A stretch of DNA of 21,237 nt from assembly GCA_937876395.1 (NCBI GenBank), contig CALEIM010000016.1:1-21237 (forward strand). Direction: 5' to 3'. The notes below the pieces were generated by a model. It was given only the letters and a program-made list of their open reading frames with translations. It was not told the DNA's origin and made no database searches. Numbering within the stretch: position 1 is the stretch's first letter; the number at the start of each line of letters is the position of its first letter. The position numbers and the translations under genes were made by a program. Below, one piece after another: positions 15,763 through 21,237 of the stretch. Source of the DNA: an uncultured Wenzhouxiangella sp. Its GTDB lineage: Bacteria; Pseudomonadota; Gammaproteobacteria; Xanthomonadales; Wenzhouxiangellaceae.

Positions 15763-17176
15763 GCTGTGGCTGGGCCTGCACTGCCCACGGCTGCTTTTGC
15801 TGGCTGCCTGGCAGTGTGATCCGGATGCGCAGGCGCTGCGCGCCGTGCACTGCCATCAGCACGGTCGGCAGCAGCTCGTGCAGGTTTCTGCGGCCGCCGC
15901 CCAGGCCGGGGTGAAGCCGGGCCAGGCGCTGAGCACGGCTCTGGCCATTGCGCCGGCCCTGCACAGCCGTTTGCGCAATGCGCGTGCCGAGCGGGCCTTG
16001 CTGGATCAACTGGCCCTGGGTGCCTGGCGTTCAAGCAGCCATGTGGTCCAGCTACCTGACGACGGCGTGCTGCTGGAAGTTGCCGGCAGTCGGCGTCTCT
16101 ACGGTGGTTTGCGGCCCCTGCTGGAGGATCTGCGCGTGCATCTTGAGCGCCAGGGCCTGCCGGTCCGGGCGGGTTCGGCGCCGGTCCCGGCCACCGCCGG
16201 ACTGTTTGCCCGCTACGGTCTGCACGCCGGCGATCGCTCCAGCATGCTCGCCAGGCTGCGCGGCCTGCCGCTGGAGGCACTGGCTCTCAATGAACGCCAG
16301 GCCCGCGCGCTGGCCGGTTGTGGTCTGAACCGGGTGGCCGATCTGCTGCGTCTGCCCGGCCCGGAGCGCGCGCGGCGCTTCGGTTCAGAACTTGAGCGTT
16401 ATCTGGGCTGTCTGCAAGGACGCCAGAACCTGCTCCTGGCGCGCTGGCAGCCGCCCGAAGTTTTTCGTCTGCGTCTGGAGCTGCCGGCGGCCAGCGCTGA
16501 AAGTCAGGCCCTGCTGTTCGTGCTGCGCCAGGCCATCGGGCGCATGACGCACTGGCTGGAGGTGCGGGATCGGGCGCTGTTGCGGCTGCGCATCCTGCTG
16601 TGGCGCGAGGATGGCGCCGGTCGCGTGGCGCTGCAGCTTGACCAGTCGCGCTCCGGTCTGGATCAGGCCTTTTTGCTGAAGCTGCTGGCCCTCAAACTGG
16701 AACGTCTAGAGCTGCCCGGAGCGGTCGAGGCGGTCGAACTGATCGCCGAAAATACCGAAGAGCGTCGCCCGCCGCAGGCCGATTTATGGGACGGCCATGA
16801 CCGCGGCGATGCCTGGCTGGCGCTGCTTGATCGCCTGCGCGCGCGGCTGGGGGAGGATGGCCTGTCCGGCCTGGCCGCGCGCCCGGATCATCGTCCGGAA
16901 AAAGCCTGGCACTGGGTTGCTCCGGGCACGCCTTCGCGCTGCGAGGAAACCCGGTCCCGGCCGAGTTGGCTGCTGCCCGTGCCGCGCCCCTGCCGGCGCG
17001 AGAACCTGCGTCTGGAAGCCGGTCCCGAACGCATCGAGGCCGGCTGGTGGGACGCTGAAGATTGCCGACGTGATTACTTCATCGCTCGCGATCACAACGG
17101 TCGACAATTATGGGTTTTTTGCGAGCATCAGCCCCGCCAGGGATGGTTTGTCCACGGCATTTTCGACCAGGTCTGA
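15743..17176 (+). CDS. imuB: ImuB, catalytically inactive Y-family polymerase homologue (mutasome hub)
   Basis: 477 residues from the ATG at 15743. ImuB bridges DnaE2, ImuA and the beta clamp. The Y-family scaffold is visible (LWLGLHCPRLLLL at the start, DDGVLLEVAGSRRLYGG near residue 110, LAGCGLNRVADLLRLPG in the HhH region). The acidic metal-binding residues of active DinB-type enzymes are absent: the first motif has His-Cys-Pro where Asp is expected, and the second lacks the Asp-Glu pair. This matches the known non-polymerase nature of ImuB. QADLW at residues 345–349 sits where ImuB proteins carry the clamp-binding motif. The C-terminal ~110 residues (WWDAEDCRRDYFIARD) are a typical ImuB tail. 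It overlaps imuA by 20 nt. Confidence 0.92.
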   Translation: MSSGPHKLWLGLHCPRLLLLAAWQCDPDAQALRAVHCHQHGRQQLVQVSAAAAQAGVKPGQALSTALAIAPALHSRLRNARAERALLDQLALGAWRSSSHVVQLPDDGVLLEVAGSRRLYGGLRPLLEDLRVHLERQGLPVRAGSAPVPATAGLFARYGLHAGDRSSMLARLRGLPLEALALNERQARALAGCGLNRVADLLRLPGPERARRFGSELERYLGCLQGRQNLLLARWQPPEVFRLRLELPAASAESQALLFVLRQAIGRMTHWLEVRDRALLRLRILLWREDGAGRVALQLDQSRSGLDQAFLLKLLALKLERLELPGAVEAVELIAENTEERRPPQADLWDGHDRGDAWLALLDRLRARLGEDGLSGLAARPDHRPEKAWHWVAPGTPSRCEETRSRPSWLLPVPRPCRRENLRLEAGPERIEAGWWDAEDCRRDYFIARDHNGRQLWVFCEHQPRQGWFVHGIFDQV

Positions 17177-17214
17177 ATCAGCCCTGCTTCCCTGGCACTG
17201 CAATTTCAGGTAAT

Positions 17215-17247
17215 GTTGTTGTCGAGGGAAATCGGAAACACAACAAC
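17215..17247 (+). repeat. Inverted repeat in the leader of the UvrY/GacA-like gene
   Basis: GTTGTTGT (17215–17222) and ACAACAAC (17240–17247) are perfect complements separated by 17 nt. The right arm ends 3 nt before the GGGG ribosome-binding site of the next gene. In RNA this would be a stem next to the initiation region. It could also be a spaced DNA operator. The function is not shown by the sequence. Confidence 0.35.
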
Positions 17248-17262
17248 CATGGGGATTTTCGA

Positions 17263-17904
17263 GTGGCTGATATTCTGATCGTTGATGACCACGATCTCGT
17301 TCGTACGGGGCTGAAAAACATTCTTGACAAGGAAGCCGGGCTGACCGTTGTCGGAGAGGCGGCGAGCGGTGAAGAGGCCATCCAGATGACCCGCCAGCTC
17401 AAACCCGATGTGGTGCTGATGGATGTGAGTCTGCCCGGGCTGTCCGGGCTCGAGGCCACTGAACGGATTCTCAAAGTTCAGCCTAAAGTACGTGTTCTGG
17501 TCCTGACCGCCCACAGTGAACCGCCCTTGCCGGCGCGCCTGCTCGACTCGGGCGCTTCGGGCTATCTGACCAAGGCCTGCAATGCCAAGGAATTGATCCG
17601 GGCGGTTCGCAAGGTGATTTCAGGTGAGCGCTACATCGGCTCGGACATCTCCCAGCAGCTGGCAATTTCCCTGTTGCCGGGCGCGCCGCAGTCGCCGTTT
17701 CAGGATCTGACCAGCCGGGAGATGGAAATCGCCCTGATGCTGACCCAGGGAATGAAGGTTCAGTCGATCGGCGAAGTGCTCAACGTCAGCCCCAAGACGG
17801 TGGCTACCTACAAGTACCGCATCTACGACAAGGTTGGGGTAAGCAATGAGGTTGAGCTGCTGCGCACGGCCTTGCGCCACGGCCTGGTAACGGGCGATAT
17901 GTAG
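17263..17904 (+). CDS. uvrY: UvrY/GacA-type two-component response regulator
   Basis: 213 residues from a GTG at 17263, supported by GGGG 8 nt upstream; the nearby ATG at 17249 is out of frame. The receiver domain begins ADILIVDDHDLVRTG (acidic pocket D8/D9), has the phospho-acceptor Asp54 (VVLMDVSLPG) and ends GYLTKACNAKELIRAV. A LuxR-type helix-turn-helix occupies about 148–210 (LTSREMEIALMLTQG, NVSPKTVATYKYRIYDKVGV). GERYIGSDISQQLA and NPLPA-like EPPLPARLLDSGASG wording match the UvrY/SirA/GacA group. With the BarA/GacS kinase these switch on small RNAs that titrate CsrA/RsmA. The usual downstream uvrC is not seen here; the next gene is convergent and unrelated. Confidence 0.88.
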   Translation: MADILIVDDHDLVRTGLKNILDKEAGLTVVGEAASGEEAIQMTRQLKPDVVLMDVSLPGLSGLEATERILKVQPKVRVLVLTAHSEPPLPARLLDSGASGYLTKACNAKELIRAVRKVISGERYIGSDISQQLAISLLPGAPQSPFQDLTSREMEIALMLTQGMKVQSIGEVLNVSPKTVATYKYRIYDKVGVSNEVELLRTALRHGLVTGDM

Positions 17905-17908
17905 CCGC

Positions 17909-17928
17909 GCCGGGGCTTCGGCCCCGGC
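17909..17928 (+). terminator. GC-rich stem with TTCG tetraloop between convergent genes
   Basis: GCCGGGGC-TTCG-GCCCCGGC is a perfect 8-bp stem closed by a very stable TTCG loop, 4 nt after the regulator's stop codon. There is no T-run on either side, so it may end transcription only partly or serve as a 3' stability stem. Being symmetrical, it could act on both converging transcripts. Confidence 0.55.
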
Positions 17929-17943
17929 ACGGCAATCCGATCA

Positions 17944-18558
17944 TCAGTCTGAGTCCTTCAGACGATAAATTCCGCTGCTTTCGGGCACTGCGGTACTGGC
18001 GCTGCGCTGCTTGTTCTGGCCGGAATCACTCGCGCCGGAGTCCGGCTTGCTGGAGCTCTCGCTGGCGGCAGTTTTTGACGGTGTGCCTTGCCTGCTTGAA
18101 GCAGCCGGGCTGGATTCAGGCTTTGGAGCTGGCTCGCTGGAGCGAGCTGGAGCAGAGGACGGCTTCGCTGGATCGCCTGTTTTTTCGCTTGATGCCGGCT
18201 TGCTGGCCGGGCCAGATGATTTGTCCGACGACTCGGACGACGGAGCGTTCCGCTCGCTTTCGGGCTTGCGCGCAGCGCGGTCATTGTCTGAACTGGCACG
18301 GCCACCTTGTTCCGACGGAGTGGAGCGGCCGTTTTGGGCCGGCTGCTGTTGGCTCTTGTCCTGGCCGGTTGCGCTGTCAGCAGAAGCAGTGCGCGGCTGC
18401 GGTTCCGGCTTGTTGTCAGAGCCTTGTTCCTGGCCGGAATTCTGACCCGACTCCTGTGTTTTGGATGTCTGGCTGCGGCGTTTCTTGCCGCCGCGCCGAC
18501 GGCGCTTCTTTTTTGAGCCCTGCGGCGGACCACTTGCCTGAGTGTTGCTGTCCGGCGT
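17944..18558 (-). CDS. Disordered C-terminal tail of an unidentified backbone gene (5' part missing)
   Basis: About 204 residues of low-complexity sequence ending SGIYRLKDSD. It begins with a polybasic cluster (SKKKRRRRGGKKRRS) and continues with Ser/Pro/Lys/Glu/Ala/Gln-rich sequence that has no fold signature. The polybasic-plus-disordered pattern is seen at the ends of RNA-binding enzymes such as DEAD-box helicases, poly(A) polymerase and RNase E-type proteins. I cannot tell which applies, and the gene could be something else. Base composition and codon use match the gammaproteobacterial backbone. The upstream coding part is missing: the frame runs straight into an actinobacterial binding protein at about 18,540–18,575. 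Confidence 0.6.
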   Translation of the reverse strand, partial: TPDSNTQASGPPQGSKKKRRRRGGKKRRSQTSKTQESGQNSGQEQGSDNKPEPQPRTASADSATGQDKSQQQPAQNGRSTPSEQGGRASSDNDRAARKPESERNAPSSESSDKSSGPASKPASSEKTGDPAKPSSAPARSSEPAPKPESSPAASSRQGTPSKTAASESSSKPDSGASDSGQNKQRSASTAVPESSGIYRLKDSD

Positions 18559-18575
18559 GCTGGCGGCCTGCTGCT
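18540..18575. other. Probable chimeric junction J2 (backbone tail / actinobacterial ABC transporter)
   Basis: On the minus strand an open frame passes from a solute-binding protein (DVREHILDQLSDTEQQAA) into the Ser/Pro-rich tail (STPDSNTQASGPPQGS) without a stop. Upstream of it, third codon positions are almost all G/C; downstream, usage is more mixed. The solute-binding protein stops about 20–30 residues short of usual family length. Confidence 0.75.
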
Positions 18576-19758
18576 CGGTGTCGCTGAGCTGGTCCAGGAT
18601 GTGCTCGCGCACGTCCATGTTGGCGGGCAGTCCGCGGTCGCTCAGGATGATCTCGCCGGCCTCGGGGCTGTTGAGCATCCAGTCGATGAAGGTGGCGGCT
18701 GCCTCCGGGTAGTCGGAGCCGGCCGACATCGACAGCGCCATCGCCGGCTTCTGGAACAGACCGGTACGCTCGAACTCGGTCTCACCGGGGTAGCGCAGCA
18801 GCTGCAGGTCCCGGCCGGACGCGCTGGTGATCGCCTCGAGCTGGTTGGTCCAGAACCTGGCGATCGCACCCTGGTTGGTGGCGATGAGCGACTGCTCGGG
18901 CCCACCCGCGTCGATCTCCAGCGAGAGGCTCGCCGGCGGGGCGCCGCCGGCCTCGATGAGGTCGAGGCTGCGCTGCCACAGCTCGGCCGCGATCTCCGGC
19001 TCGAAGCCGATCTCGCCCTCCTCGTTCCACAGGTTCTGGCCGTGCTGACGGGCCCAGATGCTCAGGTCGGGCTCGATGAAGCCGAAGTCCTGGGCGCCGT
19101 AGGTGCCGTCGGGGGTGTTCTCGGTGATCTGCACCATGAGGTCGTGGTAGTCGTCCCACGTCCAGGTCGTGTCGTCCGGCATCTCGACGCCGGCCTCCTC
19201 GAACAGCTGCGGGTCGGCCATCATCACGCGGACGTTGACGCCGGTGGGGATCCCCCACAGCCCGCCGCCGAACTCACCCGAGCCGAGGATCGACTCGTCG
19301 ATGTTGGAGGTGTCGATGTCGTAGTCGGCCAGGTTGGCCAGCACGCCGCGGTCGGCGTACTCCCGCAGGTAGCGCTCCTCCTGCATGAGGACGTCCGGGG
19401 TGTCGCCGCCCGCGGTCTGCGTGGCGAGCTTGTCCCAGTAGCCGCCCCAGTCGGTGTAGTCCGGGGTGACGGTGATGTCCGGGTGCTCGTCCTCGAAGGC
19501 GTCGATGAGGTCCTGGTTCATCTGGTGGCGGGTGTCCGAGCCCCACCAGGAGAAGCGGATGGTCGCCTGCTCGCCGTCACCGGCGTCGGCGTCGGCGCCG
19601 TCGTCGGCGTCCTCGGTCTCGGCGGGGTCGTCGCCGGCGTCCGGCGCGGCAGGGTCCTCACCCTGGCCGCAGGCAGCGAGGGCCAGCGAGCCGGCCATGA
19701 CGACGGCGGCCGTGCGCAGAACCGTACGGCGCCGCGTTGCGATTCGTGTGTCTCTCAT
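18559..19758 (-). CDS. Sugar ABC transporter solute-binding lipoprotein, C-terminus lost at a junction
   Basis: About 400 residues from the ATG at 19758. This is a family 1 extracellular solute-binding protein, which delivers oligosaccharides or similar solutes to an importer. A signal peptide leads to the lipobox LAAC with Cys30. An acidic Asp/Ala/Glu linker (about 33–62) is typical of actinobacterial lipoproteins. The mature domain shows IRFSWWGSDTRHQMNQDLI, DTPDVLMQEERYLREYADRG, GIPTGVNVRVMMADPQLFEE and a C-terminal lobe with FIDWMLNSPEAGEIILSDRG. It is encoded 88 nt after the MalG-type permease, in operon order. GC content and codon use are those of a high-GC actinobacterium, unlike the genes to its left. 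The solute cannot be deduced. As it stands, the frame continues into an unrelated tail to give a 604-residue product. Confidence 0.85.
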
Positions 19759-19846
19759 TCGTGGTTTCCCTGTGCTACTTGCTGGACGGCAGGTCTCCCT
19801 ACCGGCTCGACCCCTCGTTGGGCCAAGTCTTGGGGGGATACGGGGG

Positions 19847-20809
19847 TTACTTCAGGCCAGTGGTGGCGATCCCCTTGACCAGGTACTTCTGGCCGAAGAG
19901 GAAGATGAGGAACAGCGGGATCAAGGAGACGATGGACATTGCGAACATCGCCCCCCATGAGCTTTGCCCGGTGGAGTCCAGGAAGGACCGCAGAGCGATG
20001 GGCACCGTGTACACGTCGGGGTCGGTGAGGAAGATCAGCTGGGAGAAGAAGTCGTTCCAGGTCCAGATGAAGGTGAAGATCGCGGTCGTGGCCAGGGCCG
20101 GCAGGGACAGCGGCAGCATGATCTGGAAGAAGATGCGCGGGTGTCCCGCGCCGTCGATCCGGGCGGCCTCGTCCAGATCCTTGGGGATACCGCGGAAGAA
20201 CTGCACGAGCAGGAAGACGAAGAACGCGTCGGTGGCCAACAGCTTGGGCACGATGAGCGGCAGGAAGGTGTTGATCCACCCGAGCTCGGAGAACAGCACG
20301 TACTGCGGGACGATGACCACGTGGATCGGCAGCATGATCGACATCAGCATGATGGCGAACCACAGCCCGCGGAACTTGAAGTTCAGCCGGGAGAAGGCGT
20401 AGGCAGCCAGCGAGCAGGAGACGAGGTTGCCGACCACCGCGCCGGCCACGATGATCCCCGAGTTGATGAGGTAGTGGCTGAAGGGGTGCAGCAACGCGTT
20501 CCAGCCCGCGGAGTAGCTGTCCAGGGAGACCTCGGAGGGGATCAGCCCTGGCTCCCGGAAGATCAGCGCGTCCGGCTTGAACGAGGAGGCGATCATCCAC
20601 AGCAGCGGGTACAGCATGATGAACGCCGCGAAGATCAGCACCAGGTGCTTGAGCACCGGGCGGACCCGGGTGGTCCAGACGGACCGTCCCGGCTTGGGCG
20701 GCAGCGGCCGTACGGCGGTGACGGCGCGCGCAGCCGCGGGCTGGTCGCCGGCGCCGCCCTGACGGTCCGGCGGCGTGAGCACCTCGGGGCGCGAAGGAAG
20801 GTCAGTCAT
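19847..20809 (-). CDS. Carbohydrate ABC transporter permease, MalG type (actinobacterial)
   Basis: 320 residues, the second inner-membrane permease of a CUT1-type sugar importer. A ~50-residue Pro/Arg/Ala-rich cytoplasmic head precedes six predicted membrane segments, starting VLKHLVLIFAAFIMLYPLLW. The EAA loop that contacts the ATPase is clear: KDLDEAARIDGAGHPRIFF, followed by LPLSLPALATTAIF. SSFKPDALIFREPGLIPSE and WNDFFSQLIFL are family wording, and it ends LVKGIATTGLK. Its ATG overlaps the stop of the preceding frame by 8 nt, the normal MalF/MalG coupling. The solute-binding protein follows, an order common in Actinomycetota. No ATPase gene is in the window; such operons often share a distant MsiK-type ATPase. 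Confidence 0.92.
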   Translation of the reverse strand: MTDLPSRPEVLTPPDRQGGAGDQPAAARAVTAVRPLPPKPGRSVWTTRVRPVLKHLVLIFAAFIMLYPLLWMIASSFKPDALIFREPGLIPSEVSLDSYSAGWNALLHPFSHYLINSGIIVAGAVVGNLVSCSLAAYAFSRLNFKFRGLWFAIMLMSIMLPIHVVIVPQYVLFSELGWINTFLPLIVPKLLATDAFFVFLLVQFFRGIPKDLDEAARIDGAGHPRIFFQIMLPLSLPALATTAIFTFIWTWNDFFSQLIFLTDPDVYTVPIALRSFLDSTGQSSWGAMFAMSIVSLIPLFLIFLFGQKYLVKGIATTGLK

Positions 20810-20861
20810 TGTAGAACACCCAGTACTTGGAGGCGAAGAAGTTCACGGCCGTCATCCCGGC
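20802..20861 (-). pseudogene. C-terminal remnant of a MalF-type permease
   Basis: The last ~20 residues before the stop (AGMTAVNFFASKYWVFYND) fit the end of a CUT1 first permease, which normally precedes MalG and overlaps it as here. The rest of the gene is replaced by an SMR fragment at about 20,850–20,880, where both families would have a hydrophobic Leu/Phe/Ile helix. The call rests on position plus a short stretch, so it is moderate. Confidence 0.55.
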
Positions 20862-20880
20862 GATGATCATCAGCAGGAAC
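20850..20880. other. Probable chimeric junction J3 (MalF end / SMR fragment)
   Basis: The protein meaning changes from SMR to permease C-terminus within a hydrophobic stretch (VLFLLMIIAGMT). No stop or frame change marks the switch. GC content is high on both sides and gives no help. Confidence 0.5.
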
Positions 20881-20990
20881 AGGACTTTGGCCACCGAGAC
20901 AGGCTCCGCCCCGGTGGCCATCCCATAGATGACCGTGAGCGAGGCACCGATGCCCACCCACACCGCATAGGCCGTGCCCAGCGGAATCTG
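20862..20990 (-). pseudogene. Internal fragment of a small multidrug resistance (SMR) efflux protein
   Basis: About 43 residues: IPLGTAYAVWVGIGASLTVI, then YGMATGAEPVSVAKVLFLL. This is the third-to-fourth helix region of SMR (EmrE/SugE/QacC-type) transporters, where IP-x-GTAYAVW-x-GIGA is the family signature. The first two helices with the essential Glu and the end of helix four are missing, so it cannot encode a working transporter. It is bounded by unrelated sequence on both sides in the same frame. Confidence 0.75.
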
Positions 20991-21000
20991 GTTCATGTTC
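20975..21000. other. Probable chimeric junction J4 (SMR fragment / outer-membrane protein)
   Basis: The SMR signature begins at IPLGTAYAVW directly after barrel sequence (RQNMNQ). A short PLGTA-like motif is plausible in both parents, which may explain the join point. The frame is preserved. Confidence 0.6.
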
Positions 21001-21237
21001 TGCCGCGTGCCGCCCTGGAACCCACCGAGGCGGTTGTAGCCGTAGTTGCCCACGTAGCTCAGGTCGAGCGACGAGGCCCACGGCAGCGCCATCTGGACGC
21101 CCGCGTTCCACTGCACCGACGACGGTACTTTCGCGTCGTACTGGAAAGTGACGAGCGACGGCGCCCCGATGACGGCCGGCAGCGCCGGGTTGCCGATGTC
21201 CGAGACGCGGCTGTTGTAGATCCGCGTCAACGTCGCC
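20991..21237 (-). pseudogene. Fragment of a TonB-receptor-like outer-membrane beta-barrel protein
   Basis: About 82 residues open to the window edge. NPALPAVIGAPSLVTFQYDA, then KVPSSVQWNAGVQMALPWAS and SLDLSYVGNYGYNRLGGFQG read like the barrel strands of large TonB-dependent receptors with a carboxypeptidase-regulatory N-terminus, abundant in Acidobacteriota. The alternating polar/hydrophobic strand pattern and the SYVGN motif support a barrel. Such a protein does not belong in an actinobacterial sugar operon. It passes in frame into the SMR fragment near GTRQNMNQIPLGTAY. A TTG at 21230 is not a credible start. Confidence 0.65.

Noticed and set aside
17249..17251. ATG just upstream of the response regulator as its start codon
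   Set aside because: It is out of frame with the receiver domain. The GTG at 17263 is in frame and has a well-spaced GGGG.
19560..19640. GC-rich repeat-like run (gtcggcgtcggcgcc)
   Set aside because: It encodes the acidic Asp/Ala/Glu linker of the lipoprotein. The units are irregular and follow codon boundaries, so it is not a tandem-repeat element.
17944..19758. A 604-residue solute-binding protein with a novel Ser/Pro/Lys-rich C-terminal domain
   Set aside because: The two halves differ in codon use and likely origin, and each is truncated at the meeting point, so a chimeric join explains it better than a new architecture.
18601..19878. 425-codon plus-strand open frame opposite the binding protein
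   Set aside because: A Val/Gly/Leu/Asp-rich shadow typical of the reverse of high-GC coding DNA. The minus strand has a signal peptide, lipobox and family motifs.
20802..21230. A new small membrane protein of 142 residues
   Set aside because: It decomposes into three recognisable pieces of unrelated families, none complete, and its nominal start is a TTG inside barrel sequence.

Overview
The window is a composite. Its bulk, about 190–18,555, is one continuous and gene-dense stretch of a GC-rich gammaproteobacterial chromosome. The placement rests on gene content: ScpA-ScpB-RluB, Smc-ZipA-LigA, a UvrY/GacA-type regulator and an SOS ImuA-ImuB-DnaE2 mutasome. A Lysobacterales/Chromatiales-type genus is my inference and cannot be fixed without a search. 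Both ends carry DNA that looks foreign to this backbone. The first ~190 bases are AT-rich (about 39% GC over 1–180) and encode a Bacteroidota-style piece of a sigma-54 activator. From about 18,560 to 20,860 lies an actinobacterial-looking sugar ABC transporter. The last ~375 bases pass through a fragment of an SMR efflux protein into a fragment of a TonB-receptor-like outer-membrane protein.

Layout. 3–665 (+): C-terminal part of a sigma-54 dependent activator, hybrid near 170–215. 675–3170 (-): scpA, scpB and rluB transcribed leftward, with a forced ~212 nt scpB/rluB overlap. 3221–4591 (+): YciI-like protein, BolA and a lipoprotein parvulin, each overlapping the next. 4608–4997 (-): queF. 5063–11371 (+): smc, zipA and ligA. 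11409–11849 (+): UspA-family protein. 11896–15021 (-): dnaE2, divergent from imuA and imuB (15100–17176, +), with one well-matched LexA box between them. 17263–17904 (+): UvrY/GacA-like response regulator, followed by a GC-rich hairpin. 17944–~18558 (-): disordered C-terminal tail of an unidentified gene, joined in frame to an actinobacterial solute-binding lipoprotein (to 19758). 19847–20809 (-): MalG-type permease, preceded by the last residues of a MalF-type permease, an SMR fragment and the outer-membrane protein fragment.

How the genes fit together. The backbone holds chromosome-maintenance genes (condensin Smc-ScpAB, NAD-dependent ligase, the division protein ZipA) and an SOS-inducible translesion mutasome whose two arms appear to share one operator. 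The most notable native observations are the two-frame overlap where ScpB's acidic tail and RluB's basic head are read from the same DNA, and the divergent dnaE2 / imuAB arrangement around a single LexA site.

I did not find a convincing undescribed defence or mobile system. The apparently novel fusion proteins (604 aa and 142 aa open frames, and the sigma-54 hybrid) are best read as chimeric joins. All four joins keep the reading frame, which deserves a check against raw reads. No gene-free stretch exceeds 300 bases, and I saw no tRNA, rRNA, CRISPR array or insertion sequence.
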